A stretch of 64,000 bases of DNA from Clostridium saccharoperbutylacetonicum N1-4(HMT) (GCF_000340885.1 NC_020291.1:3037001-3101000); one strand, 5' to 3'; shown: positions 32,449 to 42,098, counted from the first letter of the stretch. A program made the numbers and translations. Notes: generated by a model not told the origin, from the letters alone.

Positions 32449-33303
32449 ATGCAGAAAGGTATTAAGAGTATTGCTATTATATTATTCAGCCTTATTTTTA
32501 TTCAGTCATTAAGCCTAAATGTATATGCAGAAAACATAACTGGTACTAATTTTAAGGTAAATGCAAGGTCAGCAATAGCTTTAGATAAAGAAACTGGCAC
32601 TATTTTATTTGAACAAAATGCATATGAGTTAGTTCCAATGGCAAGCACAACAAAAATTCTTACGTCACTTATTGCTATTGAACAAGGAAATTTGGATAAA
32701 AAAGTTACTATAAGCAAGAAAGCAGCAAGTATTAGAGGATCAAGAGTTGGTTATAAGGCTGGAGAGGAAATTGTATTAAAAGAACTAATATTTGGTCTTA
32801 TGTTTAAATCAGGCAATGATGCGGCTATTGCTATTGCTGAAGAATTGGGAGGTTCCATTGAGGGATTTTCAGAAATAATGAACCATTATGCAAGGGGAAT
32901 AGGAATATTAGATTCGCACTTCGAATCTCCACATGGATTGGACAGTAGTAATCATTATTCTACTGCTTATGATTTGGCGATGCTTACATCAAAGGGAATG
33001 GATTATGATTTGTTTAGAGAAATAGTAGGTACTAAACAAATTTCTAAAGAAAAATATAATTTTACAAGAGATTATAATAATATAAACAAAATTCTTTGGA
33101 TGATTCCAGGGGCTAATGGAGTTAAGACAGGGTATACAGGTCAAGCTGGGAAATGCTTAGTATCATCAGTTAATAACAATGGAAAAGATATTATTATAGT
33201 TGTGTTAAATTGCCCTGATAGATGGAAAGTTACAGATAAAATCTACAATCATGTGTTAGAAAAAGTAGCCTTTGGAAGTAATACTGTTAAAGAATTAGTA
33301 TAA
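32449..33303 (+). CDS. D-alanyl-D-alanine carboxypeptidase, short S11 type (DacB-like)
   Basis: 284 residues. The signal segment is about 7-25 (ending VYAEN). Motifs: STTKIL (SxxK), SGNDAA (SxN), KTGYTG (KTG). It lacks the C-terminal PBP5 beta domain seen in the gene at 28329, so it is a minimal S11 peptidase. It is divergent from DUF2953 and gerW, as in many clostridia, which suggests a sporulation-stage (cortex) enzyme. GAAGGTGATAAAT precedes the ATG; the GTG three codons earlier lies within that site. Confidence 0.92.
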   Translation: MQKGIKSIAIILFSLIFIQSLSLNVYAENITGTNFKVNARSAIALDKETGTILFEQNAYELVPMASTTKILTSLIAIEQGNLDKKVTISKKAASIRGSRVGYKAGEEIVLKELIFGLMFKSGNDAAIAIAEELGGSIEGFSEIMNHYARGIGILDSHFESPHGLDSSNHYSTAYDLAMLTSKGMDYDLFREIVGTKQISKEKYNFTRDYNNINKILWMIPGANGVKTGYTGQAGKCLVSSVNNNGKDIIIVVLNCPDRWKVTDKIYNHVLEKVAFGSNTVKELV

Positions 33304-33394
33304 TTATATATTATGGATATCCAAATTAATAATCAAACTTATAATTGGAATATACATGCATCATTGAGAAATTATAATCATAACACTACACTAG

Positions 33395-33583
33395 AAATTA
33401 GATACATTTTTCTGGAAGCAGGCATGTGAAATTGAGCTGATGATGGTTATTAGTGGAAGGTTGTTTCATTTTCTGCTTGTCATAAATTTACTTTAGGAAC
33501 ATGCAGAAATGGGTGCAACCTTCCACTTAGAACCTTCCAGCGAAAATTTCACTAGTCCTGTGGAAGATAAATGTATCTGATTT
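33395..33583. repeat. 189-base nested inverted repeat (MITE-like or structured RNA)
   Basis: Outer 15-base arms AAATTAGATACATTT (33395-33409) and AAATGTATCTGATTT (33569-33583) pair with one wobble. Inside are CAGG...GTGAAATT with AATTTCAC...CCTG. Next come AGTGGAAGGTTG (33452-33463) with CAACCTTCCACT (33516-33527), and CATTTTCTGC with GCAGAAATG (one bulge). The whole forms one long imperfect hairpin with a loop near 33490. It has no coding content. Confidence 0.65.
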
Positions 33584-33634
33584 CTGTAATTGTTGCATAA
33601 GTCTAATTCTCACTTTGGACATCTATAAGAATTT

Positions 33635-33680
33635 GAGAGTAAAAGATAGTCATATTATATGATAGTTCTTTTACTCTTAT
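33635..33680. terminator. Hairpin with T-rich tail
   Basis: GAGAGTAAAAGA pairs with TTCTTTTACTCTT around TAGTCATATTATATGATAG. It lies far from any gene end and may belong to the inverted-repeat element or an unseen transcript. Confidence 0.55.
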
Positions 33681-33816
33681 TATTGTTTTATTCCTAAATG
33701 TAACTACTTATATTTTAGTAAAGCAGTTGTGCTACAAGAACTCATAATTTTTGTGTCAAATTAAGTAATTTGAAATAATCTAATATAGAGAAGCAATTTT
33801 ATCTAAAGGAGAAAGA

Positions 33817-34806
33817 ATGGTAAAAGAAGCTATAGACTGTATAGATGCTGGAACTGAATTTTGCCCTTGTAAATTAGCAGAATATGGACAATGTTTAATT
33901 TGTTCTCAATGTCAAGGAGAGGAATTTTGTGACTGTTTAAATTGGAAGGGGGTTTGCATATATCAAGAATTCTTTAATAATAACAATGTGGCAAAAGAAG
34001 GGCGCAAAACTTATAAATGTAATATAAAAGACATAACAAATTATAACGATAAGTTAGTTAAAATTGAATTTAATGCGCCGCATAAACTTGTTTTAGACTT
34101 GGTTAAACCAGGAAGTTATATTTTTATACGAACTGATGGAAATAATTACTTTGACATTCCTATATCGATTATGAATTGTGATATAGAAGAAGATGCAATA
34201 ACAATTGCAGTTGAAATTAGAGGAATAAAAACTAACAAACTGCTTTCTGTAAAATCTAATGATAACATAGAAATAAGAGGGCCATATTGGAATGGTGTTT
34301 TTGGAATAAAGAATATATTTGCTCAAAAGCAAAAAAAGGCATTAGTTTTAGCAAGAGGAATTGGACTTGCTCCTATGTTGCCTGTTATAAGAAAATTAAT
34401 TTTACAAGATAATGAAGTACAAGTTGTAATAGATAAAAGTCCATTTGAAATGAATATTGCACAAGAATTTTTAGATAATTATAAAGTAAATGTTTCAGAA
34501 AGCTCTTTGTTAGATAAAGGCAGCATTTCGGATCATGCTAAGGTAATTATAAAAGATGCACTTAAAAATGATACAAATTATATTCATATAGCTGGAGCAG
34601 ATATTTTAACTTATGGAGTTATTAATTATTTAGATGAGCTTAATAGGAAGGATGTATCTCTTTCATGTTGTAATAATTTTAAAATGTGCTGTGGTGAAGG
34701 CATTTGTGGCGCGTGTACGTCAAGATTTTCAGGTCATAGAGTAAAAAGATTCTGTAAAGAGCAGGCAGACCCAAGAAGTATTTTTGAAGGGAGAAGATAT
34801 ATATGA
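33817..34806 (+). CDS. PyrK-like FAD/NAD(P)-binding [2Fe-2S] oxidoreductase with Cys-rich N-terminus
   Basis: 329 residues. An extra N-terminal Cys cluster (C8, C16, C18, C26, C29, C32, C38, C40, C47) could bind an Fe-S cluster or zinc. A ferredoxin-reductase-type FAD domain (about 65-160) and an NAD(P)-binding domain (ALVLARGIGLAPMLPVIRKL) follow. At the C-terminus is a [2Fe-2S] motif (FKMCCGEGICGACTSRF) as in PyrK and sulfide dehydrogenase subunits. It overlaps the next flavoprotein by four bases (ATGA), implying one electron-transfer enzyme. AAAGGAGAAAGA precedes the start. It is too unlike pyrK in context to be pyrimidine-linked; the substrate is unknown. Confidence 0.82.
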   Translation: MVKEAIDCIDAGTEFCPCKLAEYGQCLICSQCQGEEFCDCLNWKGVCIYQEFFNNNNVAKEGRKTYKCNIKDITNYNDKLVKIEFNAPHKLVLDLVKPGSYIFIRTDGNNYFDIPISIMNCDIEEDAITIAVEIRGIKTNKLLSVKSNDNIEIRGPYWNGVFGIKNIFAQKQKKALVLARGIGLAPMLPVIRKLILQDNEVQVVIDKSPFEMNIAQEFLDNYKVNVSESSLLDKGSISDHAKVIIKDALKNDTNYIHIAGADILTYGVINYLDELNRKDVSLSCCNNFKMCCGEGICGACTSRFSGHRVKRFCKEQADPRSIFEGRRYI

Positions 34807-36080
34807 AGATTGTTATTGTTGGAGGTGGGTGGTCTGGCTGCACTGCAGCAGTCGCTAGCAAGAAAGCTGGTGCAGACGTTACATTAATAGAAAAGACAGA
34901 TTTACTATTGGGGCTTGGAAATGTTGGCGGCATAATGCGTAATAATGGACGATATACAGCAGCGGAAGAATTGATTGCTTTAGGCTGTGGAGAATTAATA
35001 AAAATTACAGATAGAGTTTCAATTCATAGAGATATAGATTTTCCAGGACATAAGCATGCAACTCTTTATAATGTAAATATGATTGAAGGAGAAGTTTGTA
35101 AATATTTAAAAGCTTTAGGTATTAACATTATGATGGAAAGTAGAGTTAATGATATTAACTTTGATGGCCAAAAAATTAAAGGAGTTTATCTAAGTAATGG
35201 AACTTATATAGATGGCGATGTATTTATAGAAACTACTGGAACCACAGGACCAATGGGTAATTGCCTTCGATATGGTAATGGATGCTCTATGTGTGTATTA
35301 AGGTGCCCATCTTTTGGACCAAGAATTAGTATAAGTGAAAGATGTGGTGTTCCAGATATTCAAGGCGAAAGAGGCGATGATATATTAGGAGCATTTTCAG
35401 GATCATGTAAATTAGCAAAGGAAAGTTTATCAGAAGAAATTAGAAATGAACTAGATACTAAAGGGGTTGTTGTGTTAAAGGTACCTAAGGAAGATATAAA
35501 TTATGACAAGCTTAATACAAAGGTTTGCCAGCAATATGCTTTGAAAGAATTTGCGGAAAATATCATTCTTCTCGATACGGGCCACGCTAAATTGATGACG
35601 ACTTATTACCCGTTGCATAAACTAAGAAAAATTAAAGGCTTGGAAAATGTAAAATATGTAGATCCATATGCGGGAAGTAAGGGGAATTCTATAAGATATT
35701 TATCTGTAGCACCAAGAACTAACGATTTAAAAGTTGTTGGGGTTGATAATTTGTTTTGTGCTGGCGAAAAAAGTGGCTTATTTGTTGGACATACGGAAGC
35801 CATAGCAACTGGGGCTTTAGCAGGACATAATTCTGTGAGATTAGCAATGGGAATGCCATTATTAATTTTGCCTTCTTCAATTGCAATTGGAGATATAATA
35901 ACTTATGCAAATGAAAGAGCTGGAAGTAGAGAAGGAAGAAAGGATAGATATACATTTGCAGGATCTGTATATTTTGAAAGAATGAAAGAACTTGGATTAT
36001 ATACAACTGATGTGGCTGAAATTAGAAGGAGAGTTGAAAAAGTTAATTTAGATAATGTTTTTAATCAAAGATTATGCTGA
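34803..36080 (+). CDS. FAD-dependent oxidoreductase (GidA/TrmFO-like fold), partner of the PyrK-like protein
   Basis: 425 residues. The N-terminal FAD motif VIVGGGWSGCTAAVASKKAG is followed by GLGNVGGIMRNNGRY. The middle has GCSMCVLRCPSFGPRISI, a Cys-containing region that could be redox-active. A C-terminal FAD segment is LFCAGEKSGLFVGHTEAIAT. The layout recalls GidA/TrmFO flavoproteins but the protein is not either of the tRNA-modifying enzymes. It is translated with the overlapping PyrK-like gene, which would supply electrons from NAD(P)H. The reaction is unknown. Confidence 0.83.
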   Translation: MKIVIVGGGWSGCTAAVASKKAGADVTLIEKTDLLLGLGNVGGIMRNNGRYTAAEELIALGCGELIKITDRVSIHRDIDFPGHKHATLYNVNMIEGEVCKYLKALGINIMMESRVNDINFDGQKIKGVYLSNGTYIDGDVFIETTGTTGPMGNCLRYGNGCSMCVLRCPSFGPRISISERCGVPDIQGERGDDILGAFSGSCKLAKESLSEEIRNELDTKGVVVLKVPKEDINYDKLNTKVCQQYALKEFAENIILLDTGHAKLMTTYYPLHKLRKIKGLENVKYVDPYAGSKGNSIRYLSVAPRTNDLKVVGVDNLFCAGEKSGLFVGHTEAIATGALAGHNSVRLAMGMPLLILPSSIAIGDIITYANERAGSREGRKDRYTFAGSVYFERMKELGLYTTDVAEIRRRVEKVNLDNVFNQRLC

Positions 36081-36192
36081 AAAGATATTTCAAAAATGAA
36101 TAAATTTTAAAATTTATTTTTGATATATATATAGAACAAAAAGTCAAAAAATTGAATAGTATATATTAACAAAAGAATAGGAGATGGTGAAC

Positions 36193-36453
36193 ATGTCAAA
36201 ACATTCTAATTCTTGTTGCTGCTGTAAGTGTAATTCTTGCTGTTGCAATACAAGACCTAGCTGCTTCGATTGTTGTTGCGGTTGTGGAAATAATATGGGA
36301 GGATGCGGCGGTTTCGGCGGAGGCTGTGGTGGCGGATTTGGCGGCTGCGGCGGCGGATTTGGAAGCGGATTCGGCTGTGGCGGCAGCTGGATTTGGATAT
36401 TATTAATTTTATGCCTTGGTGGAAGATCAGGCTGTGGAGGATTTCTCTGGTAA
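36193..36453 (+). CDS. Cys/Gly-rich small protein (clostridial high-cysteine type)
   Basis: 86 residues, 19 of them Cys. The N-terminal half has Cys runs (SCCCCKCNSCCC, DCCCGCG), the middle is Gly-Cys-Phe repeats (GGCGGFGGGCGGG), and the end is a short hydrophobic segment (SWIWILLILCLGG). AGGAG lies nine bases before the ATG at 36193, so the ATG at 36184 is rejected. The GC content is well above that of its surroundings because of Gly/Cys codons. Similar clostridial proteins are annotated as 'chorion class high-cysteine' and are thought to be spore-surface or envelope proteins. A RiPP precursor is considered and not supported, as no modifying enzyme is near. Confidence 0.75.
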   Translation: MSKHSNSCCCCKCNSCCCNTRPSCFDCCCGCGNNMGGCGGFGGGCGGGFGGCGGGFGSGFGCGGSWIWILLILCLGGRSGCGGFLW

Positions 36454-36770
36454 TTTGATTAATCTTAAGGTATAAAACTATAAAGTAGCCTTATTATTAA
36501 GTGATAGAAACGCTAAGGAAGTTTAGCGTTTCTATTATTTTATGAATAATAAGATTTGAAAGTTGTATTATATAGTTTAACAAGATATAATTTAAAATGT
36601 TGACATGGAAAATATATTTTGATTGAGAGATAATATATTGTAAAAAGAAGTGTTCAAAACATATAGATTTCCAAAGAAAATCTACTTTAATTGATTATTG
36701 ATGCCCTAAAAGGGTACCCTGTGGGGTATTAACCATTACAATATATTTGATTTATGGAGTGATTAAAGTT
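36454..36770. other. Intergenic region with two GC-rich mini-hairpins
   Basis: 317 bases with a terminator (36503-36538). Farther down are CCCTAAAAGGG (near 36705) and TACCC-TGTG-GGGTA (36715-36728), small hairpins about 50 bases before the rluB-type gene. They may affect its leader; no known riboswitch matches. Confidence 0.5.
36503..36538 (+). terminator. Terminator of the Cys/Gly-rich gene
   Basis: ATAGAAACGCTAA and TTTAGCGTTTCTAT pair perfectly over 12-13 bp, followed by a T-rich run. Confidence 0.85.
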
Positions 36771-37481
36771 ATGGAAGAAAGATTGCAAAAATTTATGGCT
36801 AGCTGTGGAGTAGCGTCTAGAAGAAAATGTGAAGAACTAATACTTGCTGGGAAAGTAAAAGTTAATGGCATATTGGTAAGTGAAGTTGGAATTAAGATTG
36901 ATCCTACAAAAGACTTGGTAGAGTATGAAGGAAAAGTAATAAGTAAGGAAGAGAATAAAGTATATATAATGCTTAATAAGCCGGAAGGTTATATAAGTTC
37001 AGTTAAAGATGAAAAGGGAAGGCCTACAATTTTGGATATAGTAAAAGTTAAGGAGCGTATTTATCCTATAGGTAGACTTGATTATGATAGTTCTGGATTA
37101 TTGCTACTAACTAATGATGGAGAAATATATAATAAAATAATACATCCTAGAGTGGAACTTAAGAAAAAGTATATAGCTGTTGTTCAAGGAGAAATAAGCG
37201 AAAAAGATATTAATAAATTTGAAATAGGTATAGATATTGGCGGATATATTACAGCTCCAGCTGAATTAAAAATCTTAAGTTATGAAAAAGATTTATCAAC
37301 CGTTGAAATTTCGATTCATGAGGGAAAAAACAGACAAATAAGAAAGATGTGTGCAGCCTTAAATCATGAAGTGTTGTCATTAAAAAGAATAGCTATTGGA
37401 GATATAAAACTTGGATATTTAAAAAGAGGAGAATTTAGAATTTTAAATGAAAATGAAGTAGAATATCTAAATTCTTTATAG
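36771..37481 (+). CDS. rluB: rRNA pseudouridine synthase (RluB/RsuA family)
   Basis: 236 residues. An S4 RNA-binding domain (about 2-60; LQKFMASCGVASRRKCEELI) is followed by the catalytic domain with the GRLDYDSSGLLLLTNDG motif (Asp in GRLD is the nucleophile) and GKNRQIRKMCAAL at the end. GAGTGATTAAAGTT precedes the ATG at 36771. In clostridia this gene commonly lies near scpAB and dacB, as here. The exact target uridine (23S U2605 for RluB) is inferred from family context. Confidence 0.9.
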   Translation: MEERLQKFMASCGVASRRKCEELILAGKVKVNGILVSEVGIKIDPTKDLVEYEGKVISKEENKVYIMLNKPEGYISSVKDEKGRPTILDIVKVKERIYPIGRLDYDSSGLLLLTNDGEIYNKIIHPRVELKKKYIAVVQGEISEKDINKFEIGIDIGGYITAPAELKILSYEKDLSTVEISIHEGKNRQIRKMCAALNHEVLSLKRIAIGDIKLGYLKRGEFRILNENEVEYLNSL

Positions 37482-37589
37482 ACATTAAGTTGGTATTTAT
37501 TTGATTATATGAGTAATTTATTGAACATTTAGAAATAAGATGTTAAAATTAAAATAAGATATTACAATTTGATAATAGGGTGGCACAAT

Positions 37590-38486
37590 ATGGATGAATT
37601 AAATAACGAAAATAGCAAAGACTTAATGAGATTAATTCAAGGTAAATTCATTAGGTTAAGTAAAGGACAAAAATTAATAGCTGAATACATATTAAAGAAT
37701 TATGATAAGGCTGCATTTATGACAGCTGCAAAGTTGGGAATATCAGTAGGAGTGTCAGAGTCAACAGTTGTTAGATTTGCAATTGAGCTTGGGTTCTCAG
37801 GATACCCTAAATTACAAAAGGCTTTGCAAGAGTTAATAAAGAATAAGCTTACAACAGTTCAAAGGCTAGAACTTAGAAATGATTATTATACTGATGGTGA
37901 TGCATTAAAAGGTGTGCTTAAGGCAGATATGGAAAATATAAGAGCAACCTTAGAGAAAATAAACGAAAATACTTTTGAAGATGTAGTAAAAAATATTTTT
38001 GAAGCGAAAAGAATTTATATCATAGGACTTAGAAGTTCAACTGCTTTAGCTGAATTCTTAGGATTTTATTTAAATATCATTTTGCAAAATGTTAAGATAG
38101 TTAGTTATGGTATTTCAGATGTTTTTGAACAAATGATTAATGTTGGAGACGGAGATTTAGTTATAGGAATTGGTTTTCCAAGGTATGCTGCAAAGACTAT
38201 TGATGCTTTAGAATTTGCACAAGACAGAGGTGCTAAGGTAGTTGCATTAACAGATAGTTTGTTATCACCTTTAGCATCTAAAGCAGATCATACATTGATT
38301 GCACAAAGTAATATGGCATCGTTTGTAGATTCATTAGTGGCTCCAATGTCAGTAATAAATGCATTGATTATTGCCGTTGGAATGAGAGAAAAGGAAAATA
38401 TCTCTGATATTTTTGGTAATCTAGAGCAAATTTGGCAGACATATAACGTATATTCTTATAATAGTAAGAATGTAGCTGACGAATAA
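37590..38486 (+). CDS. MurR/RpiR-family transcriptional regulator
   Basis: 298 residues. The N-terminal HTH (about 10-85) includes LSKGQKLIAEYILKNYDKAA and GVSESTVVRFAIELGFSGYP. The C-terminal SIS domain (about 120-280) has IYIIGLRSSTALAEF and VVALTDSLLSPLASKADH, the sugar-phosphate isomerase fold. It senses a phosphosugar; the regulon is not adjacent. I use the ATG after AGGGTGG rather than the TTG at 37569. Confidence 0.92.
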   Translation: MDELNNENSKDLMRLIQGKFIRLSKGQKLIAEYILKNYDKAAFMTAAKLGISVGVSESTVVRFAIELGFSGYPKLQKALQELIKNKLTTVQRLELRNDYYTDGDALKGVLKADMENIRATLEKINENTFEDVVKNIFEAKRIYIIGLRSSTALAEFLGFYLNIILQNVKIVSYGISDVFEQMINVGDGDLVIGIGFPRYAAKTIDALEFAQDRGAKVVALTDSLLSPLASKADHTLIAQSNMASFVDSLVAPMSVINALIIAVGMREKENISDIFGNLEQIWQTYNVYSYNSKNVADE

Positions 38487-38497
38487 AAAATGAAATT

Positions 38498-38541
38498 AAT
38501 TAATAAGCTGCTCTCATAAAATTGAGAGCAGCTTATTAATT
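38498..38541. terminator. Terminator after the RpiR-family gene
   Basis: TTAATAAGCTGCTCTCA and TGAGAGCAGCTTATTAA are a perfect 17-bp stem with a six-base loop. Confidence 0.82.
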
Positions 38542-38564
38542 AGTAAGAGAATGGAGAGGAAGTT

Positions 38565-39911
38565 GTGAACATAGAAATTAATATGCCTGAAAATGTAAAA
38601 TATATTATTAATACGTTAATGACGAATGGATATGAAGCATATGTTGTAGGGGGATGTGTTAGAGATAGTATTTTAAATAGAGAACCTAAGGATTGGGATA
38701 TAACAACTAAAGCAAAACCTGAGGAAGTCATAAACCTATTTGATAAAGTCATTTTGACAGGGTTAAAACATGGAACTGTTACCGTTATTATTAATAAAGA
38801 AAATTATGAAATAACAACTTATAGGACTGATGGTGAATATGAGGATAATAGACATCCTAAAGAAGTGAAGTTTGTAAACTCTTTAAAAGAAGATTTAGCA
38901 AGAAGAGATTTTACTATAAATGCAATGGCTTACAATGAAAGAGATGGTCTTATTGATTACTTTAATGGAGTTAAGGATTTAAATAGTAAAATTATAAATA
39001 CTGTAGGAGAGGCAAAAAAAAGATTTGAAGAAGATGCTTTAAGGATGCTTAGAGCAATAAGATTTTCCGCTCAATTGAATTTTGAAATTAATTATAATGT
39101 ATTAGAAGCAATAAAAGACCTTAAAGATAATTTGAGAAAAATTTCTAAAGAAAGAATAAGAGAGGAATTTAATAAAACAATAGTTTATAATCCTAGAAAA
39201 CTTCAGTTATTAAAAGATACTGAAACTTTTGAATATATTATTGAAGGCATAAGCAGCATTTATGACTTTGATCAAAATAATCCGTATCATAGCTATGATT
39301 TATATGAACATACACTTTTAGCTACAGAAGCTATTGAACCAATTATCCACTTAAGATTAACCATGCTTTTGCATGATCTAGGAAAAGTAGTTACTAAAAC
39401 TACAGATGAGAAAGGAATTTCACATTTTTATGCTCACCCTAGGGAGTCATTGAAAATTGCAGAAAAAATACTTGGTACTTTAAAGTATGACAATAATACC
39501 ACTAATAAAGTCCTAACTTTGATAGAATACCATGATTGCACTTTAAAAAGCAAGGTTTCAATAAAGAGAATGCTAAATAAAATAGGAGAAGAATTATTTA
39601 GAGATTTATTAAGAGTTAAATGGGCAGATGCTCTAGCACAAAATCCTAAATATTTTAAAGATACTGTAAAAAACTTACTTGAAGTAGATGAGAAGCTAAA
39701 CATAATTATTAAAGAAAGAGAATGCTTTTCAGTGAAAGATTTAAAAATTAATGGTGAAGAGCTTATTGCCTTGGGATTTAATAAAGGAAAAGAAATTGGA
39801 GAAACGTTAAAATATCTATTAAACGAAGTTATTGCAAATCCAGAATTAAATAAGAAAAGTGAATTGATTAAATTATCAGAAGCTAGATTAAATGAAAATT
39901 CTATAATATAA
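38565..39911 (+). CDS. cca: CCA tRNA nucleotidyltransferase with HD domain
   Basis: 448 residues with a GTG start after GAGAGGAAGTT. The N-terminal nucleotidyltransferase motif is YVVGGCVRDSILNREPKDWD followed by RRDFTINAMAYNE. DALRMLRAIRFSAQLNF is the conserved RNA-binding and amino-acid template region. The HD domain is about 245-360 (DLYEHTLLATEAI; LRLTMLLHDLGKV). It adds or repairs the 3' CCA end of tRNAs. It stands alone downstream of a terminator. Confidence 0.94.
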   Translation: MNIEINMPENVKYIINTLMTNGYEAYVVGGCVRDSILNREPKDWDITTKAKPEEVINLFDKVILTGLKHGTVTVIINKENYEITTYRTDGEYEDNRHPKEVKFVNSLKEDLARRDFTINAMAYNERDGLIDYFNGVKDLNSKIINTVGEAKKRFEEDALRMLRAIRFSAQLNFEINYNVLEAIKDLKDNLRKISKERIREEFNKTIVYNPRKLQLLKDTETFEYIIEGISSIYDFDQNNPYHSYDLYEHTLLATEAIEPIIHLRLTMLLHDLGKVVTKTTDEKGISHFYAHPRESLKIAEKILGTLKYDNNTTNKVLTLIEYHDCTLKSKVSIKRMLNKIGEELFRDLLRVKWADALAQNPKYFKDTVKNLLEVDEKLNIIIKERECFSVKDLKINGEELIALGFNKGKEIGETLKYLLNEVIANPELNKKSELIKLSEARLNENSII

Positions 39912-40069
39912 GTAAAAAATATTAAATTGAAGTTAAATTTTTATGTAAAAACTAGAAAAAAATATTATAATAGATTAAGATAGGATTTTTTATGCAAAAG
40001 TGAAGTTTTTTGTATAATATGAACTATTGTAGAAAATAGGTAATTAATAAAGTTATTAGAGGTGTTTTT

Positions 40070-41101
40070 ATGAAATCACTAGTTTTTACCAGTATACAGG
40101 AAGCATTAGATGCTATAAGGAAAAATAATGATAAGGGATATGTTTTATTTTCAAATGTTGAAAAAATATTAGAATTATCAAAGATGGTTAAAGCAAATGT
40201 TGTGCTTTGTTCTACTGCTGGAGAATATGGGAAGAATGGATATGAGGAAGGAATTATTTCGGGTTTTGAATATGAACTCGATCAGGCTGAAGTTGTAGAA
40301 ATACTTTATCCACCAATAAAAAGTGTTTCAAAGTTAAAAGAAGCTTATAGCAAAGTTAAAAATAATAGTAATGCATTTGCACTATTATTATGTGATGGAT
40401 TAACAGGGATGGAAGAGAGTATTATTACAACTTTTTATTTTGCTGATGATAATTTTAAAATTATTGGTGGAAGTGCTGGAGATAATCTGAAATTTAAAGA
40501 GACCTTTATTTACATTGGAGGTAAAAAGGTTCATAGTGTTGCAATATTTTATAATGCTCAAAGAAGGACAAGTTTAATAAAAGAAAATATTTATGAGCCG
40601 AGTGGAAAGAGATTATTGGTAACAGCTGCAGATACTATAAATAGAACTGTAAAAACTTTTAATAAGGTTCCAGCAAGTATAGAATATGCAAGAGTGCTAG
40701 GTGTAACAGAAGAAAACTTACCTAACATGTTCATGAATAATCCATTAGGAAAAATATATAAAGATGATGTTGTTATTGCATCACCAATGAAGGTAAATGC
40801 TGATAAGTCTATTACTTTTTATTGTCAGGTTATACCAAATACTTTTGTAGAAGTTTTAAAACCTATTGACCCAGATGAACAAGTAAAAAGGACTTTAGGA
40901 AGACTGCCTTTTAAACCTAGCTTCATATTTTCTGTGCATTGCATTTTAAGAAGTTTAAAATTTAAAGAAGAAAAACTTTGGAAAAACATTGATAAAGAGA
41001 TTATATCTTGTTGTTCTAATACTACTGGATTTATTAGTTATGGAGAACAATATTATAAAGCTCATGCAAATCAAACAATGGTAATGTTAATTGTGGAATA
41101 A
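40070..41101 (+). CDS. FIST-domain sensory protein
   Basis: 343 residues, soluble. It has FIST_N (about 15-190; [20 protein letters not shown] and [20 protein letters not shown]) and FIST_C (about 200-330; ending [20 protein letters not shown]). FIST domains bind small ligands, probably amino acids, upstream of chemoreceptors or regulators. It ends 16 bases before a soluble methyl-accepting protein, so it probably feeds that receptor. AGAGGTGTTTTT precedes the ATG. Confidence 0.92.
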   Translation: MKSLVFTSIQEALDAIRKNNDKGYVLFSNVEKILELSKMVKANVVLCSTAGEYGKNGYEEGIISGFEYELDQAEVVEILYPPIKSVSKLKEAYSKVKNNSNAFALLLCDGLTGMEESIITTFYFADDNFKIIGGSAGDNLKFKETFIYIGGKKVHSVAIFYNAQRRTSLIKENIYEPSGKRLLVTAADTINRTVKTFNKVPASIEYARVLGVTEENLPNMFMNNPLGKIYKDDVVIASPMKVNADKSITFYCQVIPNTFVEVLKPIDPDEQVKRTLGRLPFKPSFIFSVHCILRSLKFKEEKLWKNIDKEIISCCSNTTGFISYGEQYYKAHANQTMVMLIVE

Positions 41102-41117
41102 AAGGGGAGAGGAAAAT

Positions 41118-42098
41118 ATGTTTAATTTTTTAGGTAAAGACAATAATACGGACAAAATTGATTCTAATATTAATGCTGCTGAATTAAATAAAGTAGAAGA
41201 AAAAGAATTTGGATATACAAATGAAATTTTTGATTTAGCAAATCAAATTCAAAGGAATATTGATGTTTTAGTTAATGAAGAAGGAAGTATAACATATGGG
41301 TTGGATAGCATTTTAAAAGGTTCAGAAGTTACAACGGAACAGACGGACCATGTAAATGAACATCTTAAAACTTTATCTGAAAATAGTGATAATACAAAAC
41401 GATTAGTGGACGGAGTATTTTTAAGTCTTGATAAATCAAAAGAAGAAATTAATATGGCAAAAAAAGATTTTAATGAAATTATTAATCAAGTTCAATCAAT
41501 TTCATCTGTATTTGATGAATTTAATGAAGTAATTTCTGAAATTCAAACTAATTATAATAGTATTCAAGGACTAGCCTCTATAATAACTGGAATTGCTGGA
41601 CAAACTAATTTGCTTTCTTTAAATGCTTCAATTGAAGCAGCTAGAGTTGGCGAAGTAGGTAAAGGTTTTTCAGTTGTTGCAAATGAAATAAAAAAACTTT
41701 CTTTAGATACTCAGGATAATGCAAAAGATATTATGACTTCATTGAAAAACTTAACACAGTCTATGGAAAGATTAATGAGTAAATCGAATGATGGAGTTAA
41801 TGTAATAAATAAAACCAGTGGAGTTATCGGAGCGTCATCTACTATATTAGATAGGATAGCTAAAGCCGAAGCAGAAGTACATAAAGATTTACAGGAAGTT
41901 CAAGTTTCACAAATTAATAATTTGGAAGGAATAAAGGAAATATCAACCAATTTAGTGAAATTAGTTGACAAGTCAAAATCTGAAAATCAGGAATTAGAAG
42001 AAATTATCTTTAGTATACAGAAAAAAGCAGATTGTTATACAAACATATTAAACTATCTAAATCAAATTAAAATTTTAAAAGATCAATCAAATAGTTAA
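41118..42098 (+). CDS. Soluble methyl-accepting chemotaxis protein
   Basis: 326 residues with no membrane segment. The signalling tip is [20 protein letters not shown] (about 166-185), within a long coiled coil. The N-terminal 45 residues are flexible and acidic with no known sensor domain. Its input probably comes from the FIST protein in the same operon. GGGGAGAGGAAAAT precedes the ATG. Confidence 0.88.
   Translation: MFNFLGKDNNTDKIDSNINAAELNKVEEKEFGYTNEIFDLANQIQRNIDVLVNEEGSITYGLDSILKGSEVTTEQTDHVNEHLKTLSENSDNTKRLVDGVFLSLDKSKEEINMAKKDFNEIINQVQSISSVFDEFNEVISEIQTNYNSIQGLASIITGIAGQTNLLSLNASIEAARVGEVGKGFSVVANEIKKLSLDTQDNAKDIMTSLKNLTQSMERLMSKSNDGVNVINKTSGVIGASSTILDRIAKAEAEVHKDLQEVQVSQINNLEGIKEISTNLVKLVDKSKSENQELEEIIFSIQKKADCYTNILNYLNQIKILKDQSNS

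Larger units (their letters stand above)
33304..33816. other. Large intergenic region with a long inverted repeat
   Basis: 513 bases with no gene. It holds a nested inverted repeat (33395-33583) and a terminator-like hairpin (33635-33680). Confidence 0.7.

Noticed and set aside
33635..33680. Transposon end
   Set aside because: No transposase and no matching partner end are visible; it looks like an ordinary terminator stem.
36193..36453. Gly/Cys-rich protein as a thiazole/oxazole peptide (microcin B17-like) precursor
   Set aside because: No cyclodehydratase, dehydrogenase or transporter is adjacent, there is no recognisable leader/core boundary, and a hydrophobic C-terminus is present.
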